From: JAEUIE01 sp047602475
GTDB taxonomy: Bacteria > Planctomycetota > Planctomycetia > Gemmatales > HRBIN36
DNA length: 64,000 nucleotides
Assembly (NCBI GenBank): GCA_047602475.1
Contig: JASGHE010000002.1
Coordinates: forward strand, 1,178,001 to 1,242,000
Reading direction: 5' to 3'
Shown: piece by piece, positions 9,091 to 19,500 of the stretch
How positions within the stretch are numbered: position 1 is the first letter of the stretch
Layout of the letters: each line of letters opens with the position of its first letter
Made by a program: the position numbers and the translations under genes
The notes under the pieces: generated by a model
The model's database searches: none
Told to the model about the DNA's origin: nothing
What the model saw: only the letters and a program-made list of their open reading frames with translations

Positions 9091-9169
9091 CCATGACAGC
9101 CTGAAGCGCCAGCGAGGGTGGACCTTGCGATTGCACGCGCCCCCTCGCTGGCGCTTCAGGCTGTCATGG
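9091..9169. repeat. Long palindromic repeat, copy 2 of the GCGAGGG family
   Basis: Perfect 28-base arms (9091-9118 and 9142-9169) around a 23-base core. The core is the reverse complement of the core of the copy at 5540. The outer arm sequence differs from that copy, but each arm still matches its partner. The rest of the 358-base gap before the next gene holds only a ribosome binding site; I see nothing else in it. Confidence 0.8.
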
Positions 9170-9390
9170 GCTGTACCTCCTGTAACGCCTGTACCACCCC
9201 TGCCGAGCCTGCCTCGTCCGTTTGTGCCATGCGTGGGGACTTTACCTCGCCCCGTTGGCACCATTGCGCCCCGACTGCACTCTTTTCGACCATGCTCATT
9301 CCCTGAACCTCCGATGAGAGAGGATAGATTCCCGTGGCTAGCTGCCGCGCATCATGGATGTACACCTAGAGTCCAGGGAGTGGTTCACCT

Positions 9391-11136
9391 ATGGGTCGTT
9401 CGTATCATCGCTCTGTTCCGCTTTTCGTCGAGAATCTGGAAGATCGCCGGCTGCTCGCCGCCAACGTCATCTCCGGGTACGTGTATGACGATCTCAATGG
9501 AAACGGTCTGCGGGATGCAAGCGAACCAGTTATTGCCAACAACTTGATCGAACTCCGCAACAGCGCCAACGTCGTAGTCGGAACCACCACCACCGATGCC
9601 AACGGCTTCTACCGCTTCGATTCCGATAGCACCATCAGCCAGGCGGTGCAGACTCAGGTGCAGACCGTCACCTTCGCCAACGGCAAGGCAAACACCATCA
9701 CCTCGCAGTTGCTCAGCCAGTTCAACCCGGCGTTGGGCACGCTGCAATCGATTCAGATCAAAGTCGATGGCCGCATCATCAGCGATATCAAACTGGAGAA
9801 CCTCGATGATGAGTCGTCAGTAGTTTCCGGCACGGTGTCGGGCAATGTGCTCGTCAGCGGGCCGGGCTTCAACCTGAACGTGAACATCGCCGGCAACGCT
9901 GCCATCACCAAGACACTTCCCGCTTTCGATGGAACCATCGACTTCGGCGGCACTTCCGGCGTCAGCCTCGGCAGCACGACCGCGACTGGCAGCAACAGCC
10001 AAACGCTGACCGGCTCGGCCATGAGCAGTTACATCGGCACCGGCAGTGTGAACCTCTCGTTCCTCGCCCAGGCCACCACCCAGGCTTCCGGCGGTGGTAA
10101 CCTGACGGCCAACATCACCAATCAGGGTGGTGGCACGGTTACGGTCACCTACAGCTACATCAAGAACAACGATCTGAAGCCTGGCAACTACAAGATCATC
10201 CAGAAGGTTCAGCCAGCCGGGCTGCTGGATGGCCGTGACTCCCAGGCCGGGGTGATCATCGCCAACAGCTTCAACACCGACTATCTCAACGTCACATTGG
10301 GCAACACCGACGTCACCGACAACAACTTCGGCGAGTACGAACCCGCTTCGCTGAAGGGCTACGTCTACCACGACAATAACAACAATGGTATTCGAGAAGC
10401 GACCGAAGCGGTCTTCGCCAATATCCAACTCAAGCTGACTGGCACCGATGATCGTGGCACGGCGATCAGTTTGACAGCCAGTACCGATGCCAACGGTCTT
10501 TATTCGTTCGGCAACCTGCGACCGGGCAAGTACACCATTACCGAAAGCACCACGCCCACCGGCTACAGTTCCGGCAAGATCACTGCCGGTTCTCTGGGGG
10601 GTGCGTTAGCCACGACTCGAACGATCAACAATATTACGACTCCTGTCGGCGCTTCTGGTGTAGACAACAACTTCGGCCATATCGCCATCAAGCCACCTTC
10701 CAGCTCCGGTGGTGGCATCGGCAAGGGGCAGCTTCTGGGCAGCACTCCCAAGCCCGTGACTCCTCCCGATCCGATCACCGTCGTCAACAATGGCACCGGC
10801 AAGGGACAGTTGCTCGGCAGCACGCCCAGAACGACTACGGTAACAGCTCCTGCCAGCACTACTCCCACGAGCCAGCCGCCGGCTGGCGTCACGGTGACAG
10901 CGCCTGCTGCCACGACTTCTACGGGTACCGGCAAAGGCACTCTGCTCGGTAGCACGCCCAAGCCGCCCGATCCTATCGTGGTTGTCCCCAACCTCGGTAC
11001 GGGGAAAGGCCAACTGTTAGGAAGTTCTTCGACGACCACGACTACAGCCGCAGCTAAGGCTGCCGCCACAACAACGACTACCAAGCCTGTAGCAGTAACG
11101 ACTACACCGAAGCCTGCTACCTCGCTTCGCTTCTAG
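9391..11136 (+). CDS. LEPRxLL-type surface protein with SdrD B-like repeats
   Basis: A 581-residue protein. Its N-terminus PLFVENLEDRRLLAA matches the planctomycete LEPRxLL motif that marks many exported proteins in this phylum. Two SdrD B-like (Cna B-type, Ca-binding) repeats follow: residues about 27-75 (GYVYDDLNGNGLRDASEP, with NGFYRFD) and about 326-425 (GYVYHDNNNNGIREATE, with NGLYSFGNLRPGKYTI). Between them is a beta-rich Gly/Thr/Ser region. The C-terminus is a low-complexity Thr/Pro/Ala tail with four copies of a GTGKGQLLGST-like motif. It is probably anchored at or beyond the outer membrane. A BBP7-family gene follows 55 bases downstream, so the two are likely co-transcribed. Confidence 0.75.
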   Translation: MGRSYHRSVPLFVENLEDRRLLAANVISGYVYDDLNGNGLRDASEPVIANNLIELRNSANVVVGTTTTDANGFYRFDSDSTISQAVQTQVQTVTFANGKANTITSQLLSQFNPALGTLQSIQIKVDGRIISDIKLENLDDESSVVSGTVSGNVLVSGPGFNLNVNIAGNAAITKTLPAFDGTIDFGGTSGVSLGSTTATGSNSQTLTGSAMSSYIGTGSVNLSFLAQATTQASGGGNLTANITNQGGGTVTVTYSYIKNNDLKPGNYKIIQKVQPAGLLDGRDSQAGVIIANSFNTDYLNVTLGNTDVTDNNFGEYEPASLKGYVYHDNNNNGIREATEAVFANIQLKLTGTDDRGTAISLTASTDANGLYSFGNLRPGKYTITESTTPTGYSSGKITAGSLGGALATTRTINNITTPVGASGVDNNFGHIAIKPPSSSGGGIGKGQLLGSTPKPVTPPDPITVVNNGTGKGQLLGSTPRTTTVTAPASTTPTSQPPAGVTVTAPAATTSTGTGKGTLLGSTPKPPDPIVVVPNLGTGKGQLLGSSSTTTTTAAAKAAATTTTTKPVAVTTTPKPATSLRF

Positions 11137-11191
11137 CACGATAACGCACAGACAACCAAAGGCATAACAGCGCTGAAAGAGGAATCGAACA

Positions 11192-12987
11192 ATGAAACGA
11201 GCACAATGGAAATGGTTTGGGCTGGCAATCGCCGGCATGGGTTTCACTTCCCTCCAGGCCCAGGAAGGTGGTTGGAAGCCCGTCACCGAGCATCGTGCCC
11301 GCTATGAATCGATTGATGGTGCGCAATCGATGACGTTGATCGGCAAGCCGATCACGGGCCGCAGTAAGGTGGATCAGGCTGTTCAGCCCGCCAGTTTTGG
11401 CGCGGATCAGCGAAGCGCAGCACCGCTGCCTCCCGCTCCACCGCTGAACGGCACCGGCTACGAAACGCTCGGCTACCCCCGCAGCGCTCCGATGGTGACC
11501 TATCCTCAAGGCACCATCCCGATGCAGACCGCCGCCGCATCGCCAGGCATCCGACCGGTTCCCATGAACACCATGCCCAACGGCACAGTGGTCTATCCCA
11601 ACGGTATTCCGAACGGTGTTGTCAACTATCCCATGCAGGATTCGATGCCGCAATACAACGGCAGTCCTGTGATTGTCAACGGTCAGGTCGTCAATGGTCA
11701 GCCCATCAATGGGCAAGTGGTGAATGGACAAGTAGTGAATGGGCAAGTCATCGGCAGCCCCGTGATGGGTAGCCCTGGTTACGATATGGGCTTGTTTCCC
11801 AATGCGTGTCCAGATGGCAACTGCTTTGGCGGGATGTCCGATCGATTCTACATGCAGGCCATCCATGGCAGCCCCGGTATATGGTACGGCAGCGCCGAGT
11901 TTGTGCTCTACTCGCTAAGCTCTGATAAGTCGCCTCCCCTGGTGATCACTGGTCCGCAAACCACCACCAACATCAACAGCCCTGGCGTTTCGGTGTTGTA
12001 TGGCGGAACGCTGAACACTGATCCAGGCTTTGGTGGCAAAGTGACGATGGGCGCCTGGTTCAATCGCTGTCAGACCTGGGGTATGTTCGGTAGTTTCTTC
12101 ACCACGGGAACTCAGCAACAGACCAGCACCTTCGGCTCCGCCGATGGTTCGGTCTTTGTCGCTCGCCCCTTCTTCAACAACAGTCCGATCAATTTCGACG
12201 GCACCCCGCATACACCAGCTGAAGATATTGAGTTGGTCTCCGCCACAGGGCTGGGTGGTACCGTCGCCATCAATCGTACTTCACTCCTGCGAGGCGCTGA
12301 TCTCAACTTCCGCTTCAACTGGTGCAACTACACCTCCTGCAGCGGCAGGTTCGCCTGGAATCTCGACAAGTATTTTGGCGTGAAGTACATGTCGTTGGAT
12401 GAGAGCTTGACTGTCACCGAAAACCTCAGGATTCTGCCGACAGAAACGGGACAGGTCACCGACAGGTTCTTCGTGCGTGACTCGTTCATGACCCGCAACA
12501 ACTTCATCGGCGGCAACCTCGGGCTTATGAGTGAGTTGCGGCTGGGCCGATTCTTCTTTGACGCTCATGGCAGCATCGCTCTGGGCGCTACGGAGCAGGA
12601 AGTTTCTATTGCGGGCAACACGCAGATTACTCACAACAATGTTCCCTCGCCCCTTCTAACTGGCGGCTTGCTGGGGCAGCAGACCAACATCGGGTCCTAT
12701 ACTCGGTCTCAATTCAGCGTTATCCCTGAGATCGGCCTGAAGCTCGGCTGGCAGGTAACGGATCACTTCCGCCTCTTTGCCGGCATGGACTTCACCTACT
12801 GGAGCAACGTGGTGCGCCCGGCCAGCAGATTGACTACACCGTCAATGCCAGCCAGTTGCCACGACTCGATGCCAACGGCAACCCCGTCAATCCTCCACTG
12901 GTAGGACCCGCTCGCCCTGCCTTCAACTGGCAGAACAGCAACATGTGGCTGACCGGCTTCTCCGCCGGCGTCTCCTGGATCTTCTAG
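11192..12987 (+). CDS. BBP7-family outer-membrane protein, frameshifted near its end
   Basis: Signal peptide MKRAQWKWFGLAIAGMGFTS with cleavage after LQA, then a Pro/Asn/Gly-rich linker with a five-fold NGQVV repeat (residues about 160-190), then a predicted beta-barrel domain (about 225-598) typical of the planctomycete BBP7 family: FYMQAIHGSPGIWYGSAEFVLYSL and, near the end, GMDFTYWSNVVRPGQQ. The printed frame stops at 12904. Restoring one G near 12816 (CCCGGC to CCCGGGC) continues to NMWLTGFSAGVSWIF and a stop at 12987, giving the terminal aromatic residue expected of an outer-membrane strand. Probably a porin or structural barrel; substrate unknown. Confidence 0.75.
11681..11755 (+). repeat. 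15-bp tandem repeat, five units, inside the BBP7 gene
   Basis: Units of the type GGNCAAGTNGTNAAT encode the pentapeptide NGQVV (one unit NGQPI, the last GQVIG). It lies in the linker between signal peptide and barrel. Confidence 0.75.
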
Positions 12988-13055
12988 GCACCTGTTGATG
13001 GATAAAATGACAACGTGCCACAGAGCTCTCTGTGGCACGCCTCGTTTCCATATTG

Positions 13056-13877
13056 CTAAATCGCTTCAACCACCTTACGCACCAGCGTCCGCAGCTTCAC
13101 TTCCGCGTGCTTGGCCGTTTCCAGAATCTCCGGCAGCGAGACCGGCTGAAGGGCATCAGGCAGGCACATATCGGTGACGATGGAAATCCCCAGTGCCCGA
13201 ATACCGGCATGCCGGCACACAATCACCTCAGGCACCGTCGACATGCCAACGACATCGGCCCCAATGTTCCTGAGAAAACGGTACTCAGCACGGGTTTCCA
13301 GGTTCGGCCCGGTGACAGCCACATAGACACCCTTCTGGAACGGTATCTTCTCCGTCCGGCAGAGGTCTTCTGCGAGCTTGAGCAACTTGCGATCATAGGT
13401 ATCGCACATATCGGGAAACCGTGGCCCCAGGCGTTCATCGTTCTTGCCGATCAGCGGATTGTCGCCGAGCAGATTGATGTGATCCTCGATCAGCATCAGA
13501 TCACCCTTGGTGAACTGCGGATTTAGCCCACCACACGCATTGCTCACGATCAGCGTATCGACGCCGATGGCCTTCATGACTCTTACAGGAAAAGTAATCT
13601 GCTGAAGCGAGTAGCCTTCATACTGATGGAACCGCCCCGCCATGGCGACCACTTCCTTCCCGCCCAGCTTGCCGCACAGCAGCTTGCCTGCATGCGATTC
13701 GACAGTCGAGACCGGAAAGTGAGGCAACTCGCCGTAGGGAATGGTGACATCTTTAGCGATGTCCGCTTCAAGCCCCCCCAGTCCTGTACCAAGAATGATG
13801 CCAATCTTCGGCGACCCCTTCCACTTGGAACGAAGCGCAGCAGCGGTCTCTTGAATCTGATCGTAAAGTGCGGGCAT
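13056..13877 (-). CDS. punA: Purine nucleoside phosphorylase
   Basis: Trimeric-type PNP (273 residues), which splits inosine or guanosine with phosphate to give the base and (deoxy)ribose-1-phosphate in purine salvage. Family marks: IGIILGTGLGGL near residue 25, the phosphate-site HFPVSTVESHAG, GRFHQYEGYS, the substrate-binding SNACGGLNPQFTKGDLMLI, GPRFPDMCDTYD, GVYVAVTGPNLETRAEYR and MSTVPEVIVCRHAG. Length and order are normal, and the ATG at 13877 is preceded by a purine-rich stretch (GGATCTCCC). The symbol is the usual one for this subclass (deoD in some genomes). The gene is divergent from the GTPase gene, and two heptamer arrays lie in the gap. Confidence 0.92.
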   Translation of the reverse strand: MPALYDQIQETAAALRSKWKGSPKIGIILGTGLGGLEADIAKDVTIPYGELPHFPVSTVESHAGKLLCGKLGGKEVVAMAGRFHQYEGYSLQQITFPVRVMKAIGVDTLIVSNACGGLNPQFTKGDLMLIEDHINLLGDNPLIGKNDERLGPRFPDMCDTYDRKLLKLAEDLCRTEKIPFQKGVYVAVTGPNLETRAEYRFLRNIGADVVGMSTVPEVIVCRHAGIRALGISIVTDMCLPDALQPVSLPEILETAKHAEVKLRTLVRKVVEAI

Positions 13878-13891
13878 GGGAGATCCTCAAA

Positions 13892-13923
13892 TAGCTGACA
13901 GCTCACAGCTAACAGCTTACAGC
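13892..13923 (+). repeat. AGCTNAC heptamer array
   Basis: Four tandem 7-base units AGCTGAC, AGCTCAC, AGCTAAC, AGCTTAC, in which the middle base takes each of the four values. The partner array on the other strand lies at 13981-14014, and a third inside maf. Confidence 0.7.
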
Positions 13924-13980
13924 ATTGAGAAGACAATGAACACCTATCAGATGTAGAGCTACAAGAACGATTTATTTGTC

Positions 13981-14014
13981 TGGCTGTCAGCTGTGAGCTG
14001 TTAGCTGTAAGCTA
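13981..14014 (-). repeat. AGCTNAC heptamer array, opposite orientation
   Basis: Read on the minus strand the units are AGCTTAC, AGCTAAC, AGCTCAC, AGCTGAC. Together with the array at 13892 it can fold into a long stem in which only the variable positions are mismatched. Confidence 0.7.
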
Positions 14015-14035
14015 AGCAACAGAGACCGCAGCTTT

Positions 14036-15037
14036 ATGGAAGTCGTTATGCCCGCCAATTTGACCCCGCAGTACAGTGCCGCCGAGGAAGCCTACAAGAA
14101 GGCCAAGACCAGCGAGGAGAAGCTGGCTTGCCTCAAGACGATGTTCCAGCTCCTGCCCAAGCACAAACACTCGGAAAAGATGCAGGCTGACCTGAAGACC
14201 AAGATGTCGAAGATGCGGGACGAGATCGAGAAGAAGAAAGCGACACCGGTCAAATCTAACACGATAGCGATGATCCCCAAACAGGGGGCAGGGCAGATCG
14301 TCATCCTGGGTGCCCCCAACGTCGGCAAGAGCAGCATCATCTCGAAGGTGACCAAGGCCCAATCGACCGTCGCCCCCTATCCCTTCACCACCCGTGAACC
14401 GTTCCCCGGCATGATGGAGACCGATGAAGTCCGTGTCCAGCTCATCGATCTGCCCCCCATCACGAAAGATCACCTCGAAAGCTGGCAGGCGAACATGATC
14501 CGTAACGCCGACGCTGCACTGCTGGTCATCGATCTGGGTGACGACGATGGCCTGACTGCCACCCAGGAAGTGCTCGATCGGCTCGCCGAAGCCAAGATCA
14601 AACTCAGCTTCGATGACGAGACCGATGCCAACCCCGAGTTCGATTGGACCCGCTGCCTGGTGGTCGGCAACAAGATCGATCAGCTCGATGCTGACTTCCG
14701 CCAGGAACTCTACGCCGACCTCGTAGGCAGCAAGACTGTCTGGTCGAAGCTATCGTGTACTGCCGGTACTGGTGTTGAGGAGTTCAAGACTGCTGCTTTC
14801 AAACTGCTCAACCTCATCCGCATCTACAGCAAACAACAGGGCAAGCCGCTCGTCAAGAAAGATCCGTTCACCGTGCCCGATGGTAGCACCGTCATCGATC
14901 TCGCCGAGACGATCCATCAGGACTTAGCCAAAACCTTCAAACACGCCCGCATCTGGGGCACCGGTGTCATCGACGGCCAAACCGTTAGCAGAGATCATGA
15001 GTTGCATGATTTGGATGTGGTGGAGATACATGCGTAG
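14036..15037 (+). CDS. DRG/Obg-like GTPase with C-terminal TGS domain
   Basis: A 333-residue GTP-binding protein. A charged N-terminal helical region (residues 10-75) precedes the G domain: G1 GAPNVGKSS at 93-100, the switch-region PYPFTTREPFPGMM, G3 LIDLPP instead of DxxG, and G4 VGNKIDQLD. The last 65 residues form a TGS domain (FTVPDGSTVIDLAETIHQD ... HDLDVVEIHA). This is the layout of archaeal and eukaryotic DRG proteins and of a bacterial subgroup thought to act on ribosomes (family knowledge; role here inferred). The start could also be the ATG at 14048. Single gene; a two-hairpin repeat follows the stop. Confidence 0.8.
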   Translation: MEVVMPANLTPQYSAAEEAYKKAKTSEEKLACLKTMFQLLPKHKHSEKMQADLKTKMSKMRDEIEKKKATPVKSNTIAMIPKQGAGQIVILGAPNVGKSSIISKVTKAQSTVAPYPFTTREPFPGMMETDEVRVQLIDLPPITKDHLESWQANMIRNADAALLVIDLGDDDGLTATQEVLDRLAEAKIKLSFDDETDANPEFDWTRCLVVGNKIDQLDADFRQELYADLVGSKTVWSKLSCTAGTGVEEFKTAAFKLLNLIRIYSKQQGKPLVKKDPFTVPDGSTVIDLAETIHQDLAKTFKHARIWGTGVIDGQTVSRDHELHDLDVVEIHA

Positions 15038-15056
15038 TCATACCAGCCCGAAGACT

Positions 15057-15214
15057 GTGCCACTGCGTGACAGCGTCGAAGAATGAAAACCATCTTCCGA
15101 ATAGTGGGCTCGCTGTCACGCAGTGCTAAGGTGCAATCGTCCCGAAGCACTGCGTGATGGCCTCGACAAGAGATAACCAGGTTCTTCGCAAGCGCGGCCA
15201 TCACACAGTGTCAC
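15057..15214. repeat. Two-hairpin 158-bp repeat, copy 1
   Basis: Hairpin one pairs CACTGCGTGACAGCG with CGCTGTCACGCAGTG; hairpin two pairs CACTGCGTGATGGCC with GGCCATCACACAGTG. The joint contains GTGCAATCG. A second copy of about the same length lies at 25376-25534. Confidence 0.8.
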
Positions 15215-15226
15215 GGACTCCGATCT

Positions 15227-16078
15227 CTACGCCGCCTGTCGCAATCCATCCTCCGCAAATGCCTCCGTCTCCACCCTACCTTTACCCTTGCGTATCCCAA
15301 GAACCACCAGCAACCGCCGTCGCATTTCCCGAACAGGCACCGCAAAGAAGCGATGAATCTTGATCCAGAACGGTCGGGCGGCGTTCAACTTCGCTTTAGC
15401 CGCGACCGGCTCCATCGTCGAATGGCGAACAATATGCTTGGTGCAATGATAATCATCACTCTTCTGGAACAGATTCAGCATCCACGGCAACAGCGTGAAC
15501 TTCGGCCACCAGCCATCGGGCAGAAGGTAGCTCACCTGGAAGTCGATCAGATAAGGCTTCCCATCATCGCCGACGATGATGTTCTCCCGCTTGTGCAGGT
15601 CCATGTAGGCGATCTTGTGGGCATGCACTTCTTTGAGTGTCGATTGCAGTTCATCAAAGAACGTGGTCGGCAGTACTTCTTTCGACCGCATCGGATGGCC
15701 GGCTATGTAACGCCGGGCCACGACGTTGGAGGCCAGCCGACCGTTCACGTAGACCGGCCCCAGCAGCCTGGGGATGTTGGGAAGCGATTGCAAGCGGCTG
15801 AGCAGTGTCGCTTCATGCCGGGCCAGCCAATAGCCCAGCCAGCGCATGGAGACGAAGCCGATCCGCTGTTGCCGGTTGAACTTGGCAATGACCAGCCCTT
15901 GTTTGCCTGAATAGAGACTGGTAGCTGCCCACGAATCGTGCTTGTAGATTTCGACACGCTGACAGACCTCGCCATCAACGGTGATTTCGAGCGGCGGTTC
16001 AGCCTTGCCCAGTGCCCGAAACAACGCCGGCCGTTGCTTGGTGACCTGCTGTGACGATTTTGAATCTGCCTGTGTCAT
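15227..16078 (-). CDS. Lipopolysaccharide-kinase-like protein (protein-kinase fold)
   Basis: About 283 residues from MTQADSKSS at 16078; the open frame starts 20 codons earlier. The catalytic loop YMDLHKRENIIVG followed by KPYLIDFQVS corresponds to the HxDxxxxN and DFG elements of the WaaP/Kdo-kinase and RIO-like branch of the kinase fold. The upstream LVIAKFNRQ would hold the ATP-binding lysine. Tail segments WPKFTLLPWMLNLF and YHCTKHIVRHS are not diagnostic. Likely a small-molecule or LPS-core kinase at the inner face of the membrane (inference). No LPS genes adjoin. Frame intact. Confidence 0.6.
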   Translation of the reverse strand: MTQADSKSSQQVTKQRPALFRALGKAEPPLEITVDGEVCQRVEIYKHDSWAATSLYSGKQGLVIAKFNRQQRIGFVSMRWLGYWLARHEATLLSRLQSLPNIPRLLGPVYVNGRLASNVVARRYIAGHPMRSKEVLPTTFFDELQSTLKEVHAHKIAYMDLHKRENIIVGDDGKPYLIDFQVSYLLPDGWWPKFTLLPWMLNLFQKSDDYHCTKHIVRHSTMEPVAAKAKLNAARPFWIKIHRFFAVPVREMRRRLLVVLGIRKGKGRVETEAFAEDGLRQAA

Positions 16079-16261
16079 CGTCCCTGACCGTAGTATGGTA
16101 GCTGCGACATCCTGTCGCCGAGTGTAAAGCGAAAGCATAGCCTTTCACACGAATTCACACAAGCCGGGTCAGGAAGACGCGATCGCATGAGCAGAGAACT
16201 GTGTGAACAATTCAGCCTTCATCTGACGCAGTTCATCGCCACACCCAGGACCAGTGCAAGT

Positions 16262-16472
16262 TAGCCCCTGATAAGGGGCGACCGGGAAGTAGCTGGCAGC
16301 GCGAGCTGCCAGTTGAACGACGATTTGATTGAAGAGCCCGGAGGGGCGATTGGAACGTATGCTCGGTCCCAATTACCTGCCCCAATCACCCCTCCGGGGC
16401 TCCGTTGTTGGATCATTCCATTCTGGCAGCTAGCGCTGCCATCTACTGCCGGGCCGCCCCTTATCAGGGGCT
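16262..16472. repeat. Compound nested palindrome, 211 bp
   Basis: Outer arms TAGCCCCTGATAAGGGGC (16262-16279) and their complement (16455-16472). Inside lie two local hairpins built on CTGGCAGC (16293-16312 and 16423-16441) and an inner inverted pair around GAGCCCGGAGGGG / CCCCTCCGGGGCTC. It fills most of the 455-base gap between two minus-strand genes; the remainder shows nothing recognisable. Confidence 0.75.
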
Positions 16473-16533
16473 ACAAACTTCAAACCAATAACCGCAAATA
16501 TGACGAGACTCTATCATATTGCTACATCACTTC

Positions 16534-19500
16534 TCACTTCCTCTCCCCCTCCAACCCTTTCACATCCTGCCCCAATGCTCGCCGTGCTTCAATAAGCCCA
16601 TCAAGCGACAAGGCGATCTGCCCCTTCAACTCAACAGGCAACGCCGAAGCTTTCTGCTTCAATCCTTCATACCCCGCTCGCAACAATGGTTCCGCCTCGG
16701 CATACCGTTTGGCCTTGCACAACAACAGTCCAACAGCAGTCTGTAGATGATGTGTCGTCCACCACTCCGCTTCCTGTTTCAATCGCCGTTCAAGGGCCTG
16801 AGTCAGCAGTGTCGAATCGGTGATACAGGCCAGACACTCCGCCTGCTCAACACGGTTCTCCAACTTCTCCCGGGCGGGAGCCAACTCTACGACTCGATCC
16901 CAATCTGTCCATGCTTCGGGGTAGCGTTTCAGTTCCATGAGCGCCCTCGCCCGGTTGCGATGCCCCTTCAGCAGGAACACTCGAGCCCGTACGACATCAG
17001 GATTCTCCTCAACGACCGGCTGCAGCACTTTCACGCTCTTATCGTACCAGGGCAGACTTTCCGCATAGCGTTTGAACGCACTCAGTAGGTTGCCATGATT
17101 GACCAGCCCGCCGCCATAGTCAATGGCGTAGGCCTGCGCATTGGGGTACTCCTTGGCCAACCGTTCGTGAATAGCCATCGATTTCTGATACTGTTCCGAA
17201 GCTTCAGTCAACTTGGACAGCGACTTGTAGGCAATGCCCAGGTTGTTGTAAGTCTGGGCCAGTTGGTTCTGCATCCGTTCTATCCTAGGCAACTCTTGTA
17301 CCAGCGATTCCAGCAGTTTCAATGACTTTTGGTAAAGGGGAATGGCTTCTTCGATCTTCTTCTGATCGACCAGCATGACCCCCAGATCGCTGTAGGCGCT
17401 GGCTGCACTTCGGCGAAACTCAACCTCGGTCGGATAGGCCTGAAGCAACTGGTCATACAGTTGATGCGACTCATCGAAGTGGGCCCTGGCCTTCTCCATC
17501 TCCCGCATCGATTCCAGAAGTCGCGCATGACTGCACAGCACGACAGCCAGTTGATACGTCACCTCAGGCAAAGCAGGATACTCATGATGAAGCACGCGCA
17601 AACGATCACGAGACTCCTCAAATACTTTTGCAGCTTCGGGGTACTGCCCCATATTCCGCAGTAGAACACCCAGGTCTATCTGAGAGTTAGCCAGCCCGAT
17701 CTGGTTGTCATAGTCGTCCGGAACCTGTTTCAGTATTTCCTGCCTGCACGCGGTGGCCAGACGAAGATGTTCCAGCCCCTTTTGGTAGTTTCCCAGAGCC
17801 TGATAGGCGTGACTGAAATTGGCGTTCAAGGAGCCCAGATTGGACTGTGCTTGAAGTCGTTCTTGCTGGGTTTTCTCCAAGGCTTGATAGATAGCCCGGG
17901 CTTCCTGGTACTGAACGATGGCATCCTCGTTGCGCAACTGCCTGCTCAACACCACTCCTTTCTCTTCCTTGTTATTGGCCAGCATGATCTGGAAATGGGA
18001 TTCTGTCGGAAAGTTGCGAATCAGGCGTTGGATGAGCGACATAGCGAGTTCGTTCTGTTTCAGACTCTCAGCGTGTTGCCCCTGTTCAAGAAGAATCTTA
18101 GCCAGCAGCGAATGACAGTACGCCAAACCCGATTGATGCTCCTTTTGCTCTGGATACTCCTTGACAAGATCGCGCACGATGGCGATAGCCCGCTCGATGC
18201 CCGCCCGGGCTTCGTCGTTCTGCTTCAAATGATGACGCAGCTTGGCTACCTGCACCTCGCCCTCGGCACGCATGCGGCGGGACATTTCATCGTCGCCTAC
18301 CTCCTCGGCGAAGGTTTTCCACAACTTCAGCGACGATTCCACGTAGGCCTTCTCCTGCGGGCCCAGCACCTTGCGTGAGACGATCAACTTTTCCACCGTC
18401 TGATCGGTGGCGGCATCGAGCGCATCCATCGTCTTGAACTGCGCCTGCCTCATCTTCAGTTGGGCCTGCTCCGCTCTCTCTCGTGATCGATTAGCTTCTA
18501 TCAACCCCCACGAGGTGCCGACGATACCAGCCAACAACAGGAACACGATAGCGGCGGCGGTCCCCACCAGCTTGCGATTCTGACTCACGAACTTCCTCAG
18601 TCGATAGAATCGGCTCACCTTCCGGGCCAGGATCGGTTCGCCGTTGAGATAGCGGCGAAGATCGTCCGCCAACTCTTGAGCATGCAGATAACGATCCTGC
18701 GGATTCTTCTCCATCGCTGTATGCAGGATGACAGCCAGATCATTCGAGACGGCAGGCTTCAATTGTCGCAGCGGCGTGATCCGACAGCGGTTGATCTGTT
18801 CCATCAACTGCACTCGGTCAGCGCCCGGATAGATCGGCTCCAGCGTCAGACATTCATACAGCGTCGCCCCCAGCGAGAAGATGTCGCCCCGAACAGTCGC
18901 TTCAGCGGTCAGCCGTTCAGGCGCGAGATAACGGAGCGTGCCAATAACCTCGCCGGTTTTGGTGAGTTCCGTGTCATCGATAACCTTCGCCAGCCCGAAG
19001 TCGGAAAGCCAGAGTTGATCGTGCTCATCAATCAGGAAGTTAGAGGGCTTTACATCTCGATGCAGCATCTGCTTGCTGTGGGCATGGGCCAGCGCCTCTG
19101 CGGCATGAATGCCCCATTGGGCGATCTTGCGATGATAGGCTAGTTCTTCAGAGTATTTCTGTCTGGTAGAAGGGTTTCTGGAAAGACTGGTTGAAATCGT
19201 GGTCTCTTGCCCCGCCATCGCCAGGGTAGAGCCTGCCTGCTTTTCCTTGATTCTGCGGAGCATTTCATCCAGCCCGACACCGGCGATGTATTGCATGGCG
19301 TAGTAGTGGACGGTAGTGCCCAGGGCGAACCATCTGGCTTCGCCGACGCCAAAGACAGGAACGATGTGCCCATGATGCAGTTGAGCGGCAGCACGGGCTT
19401 CCCGGTGAAAGCGTTCGATGGCTCCTGACCGGGTCGCCAGTTCCGGCGGCAGTATCTTCAGTGCCACCTGACGATTGAGCGATTCCTGCACCGCTCGATA

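Noticed and set aside
11117..11866. 249-codon minus-strand open frame opposite the BBP7 gene
   Set aside because: Antisense of the repeat-bearing linker; its His/Asp repeats mirror the NGQVV repeats.
13892..14014. Possible CRISPR array
   Set aside because: The repeats are directly adjacent 7-mers without spacers, and no cas genes are present.
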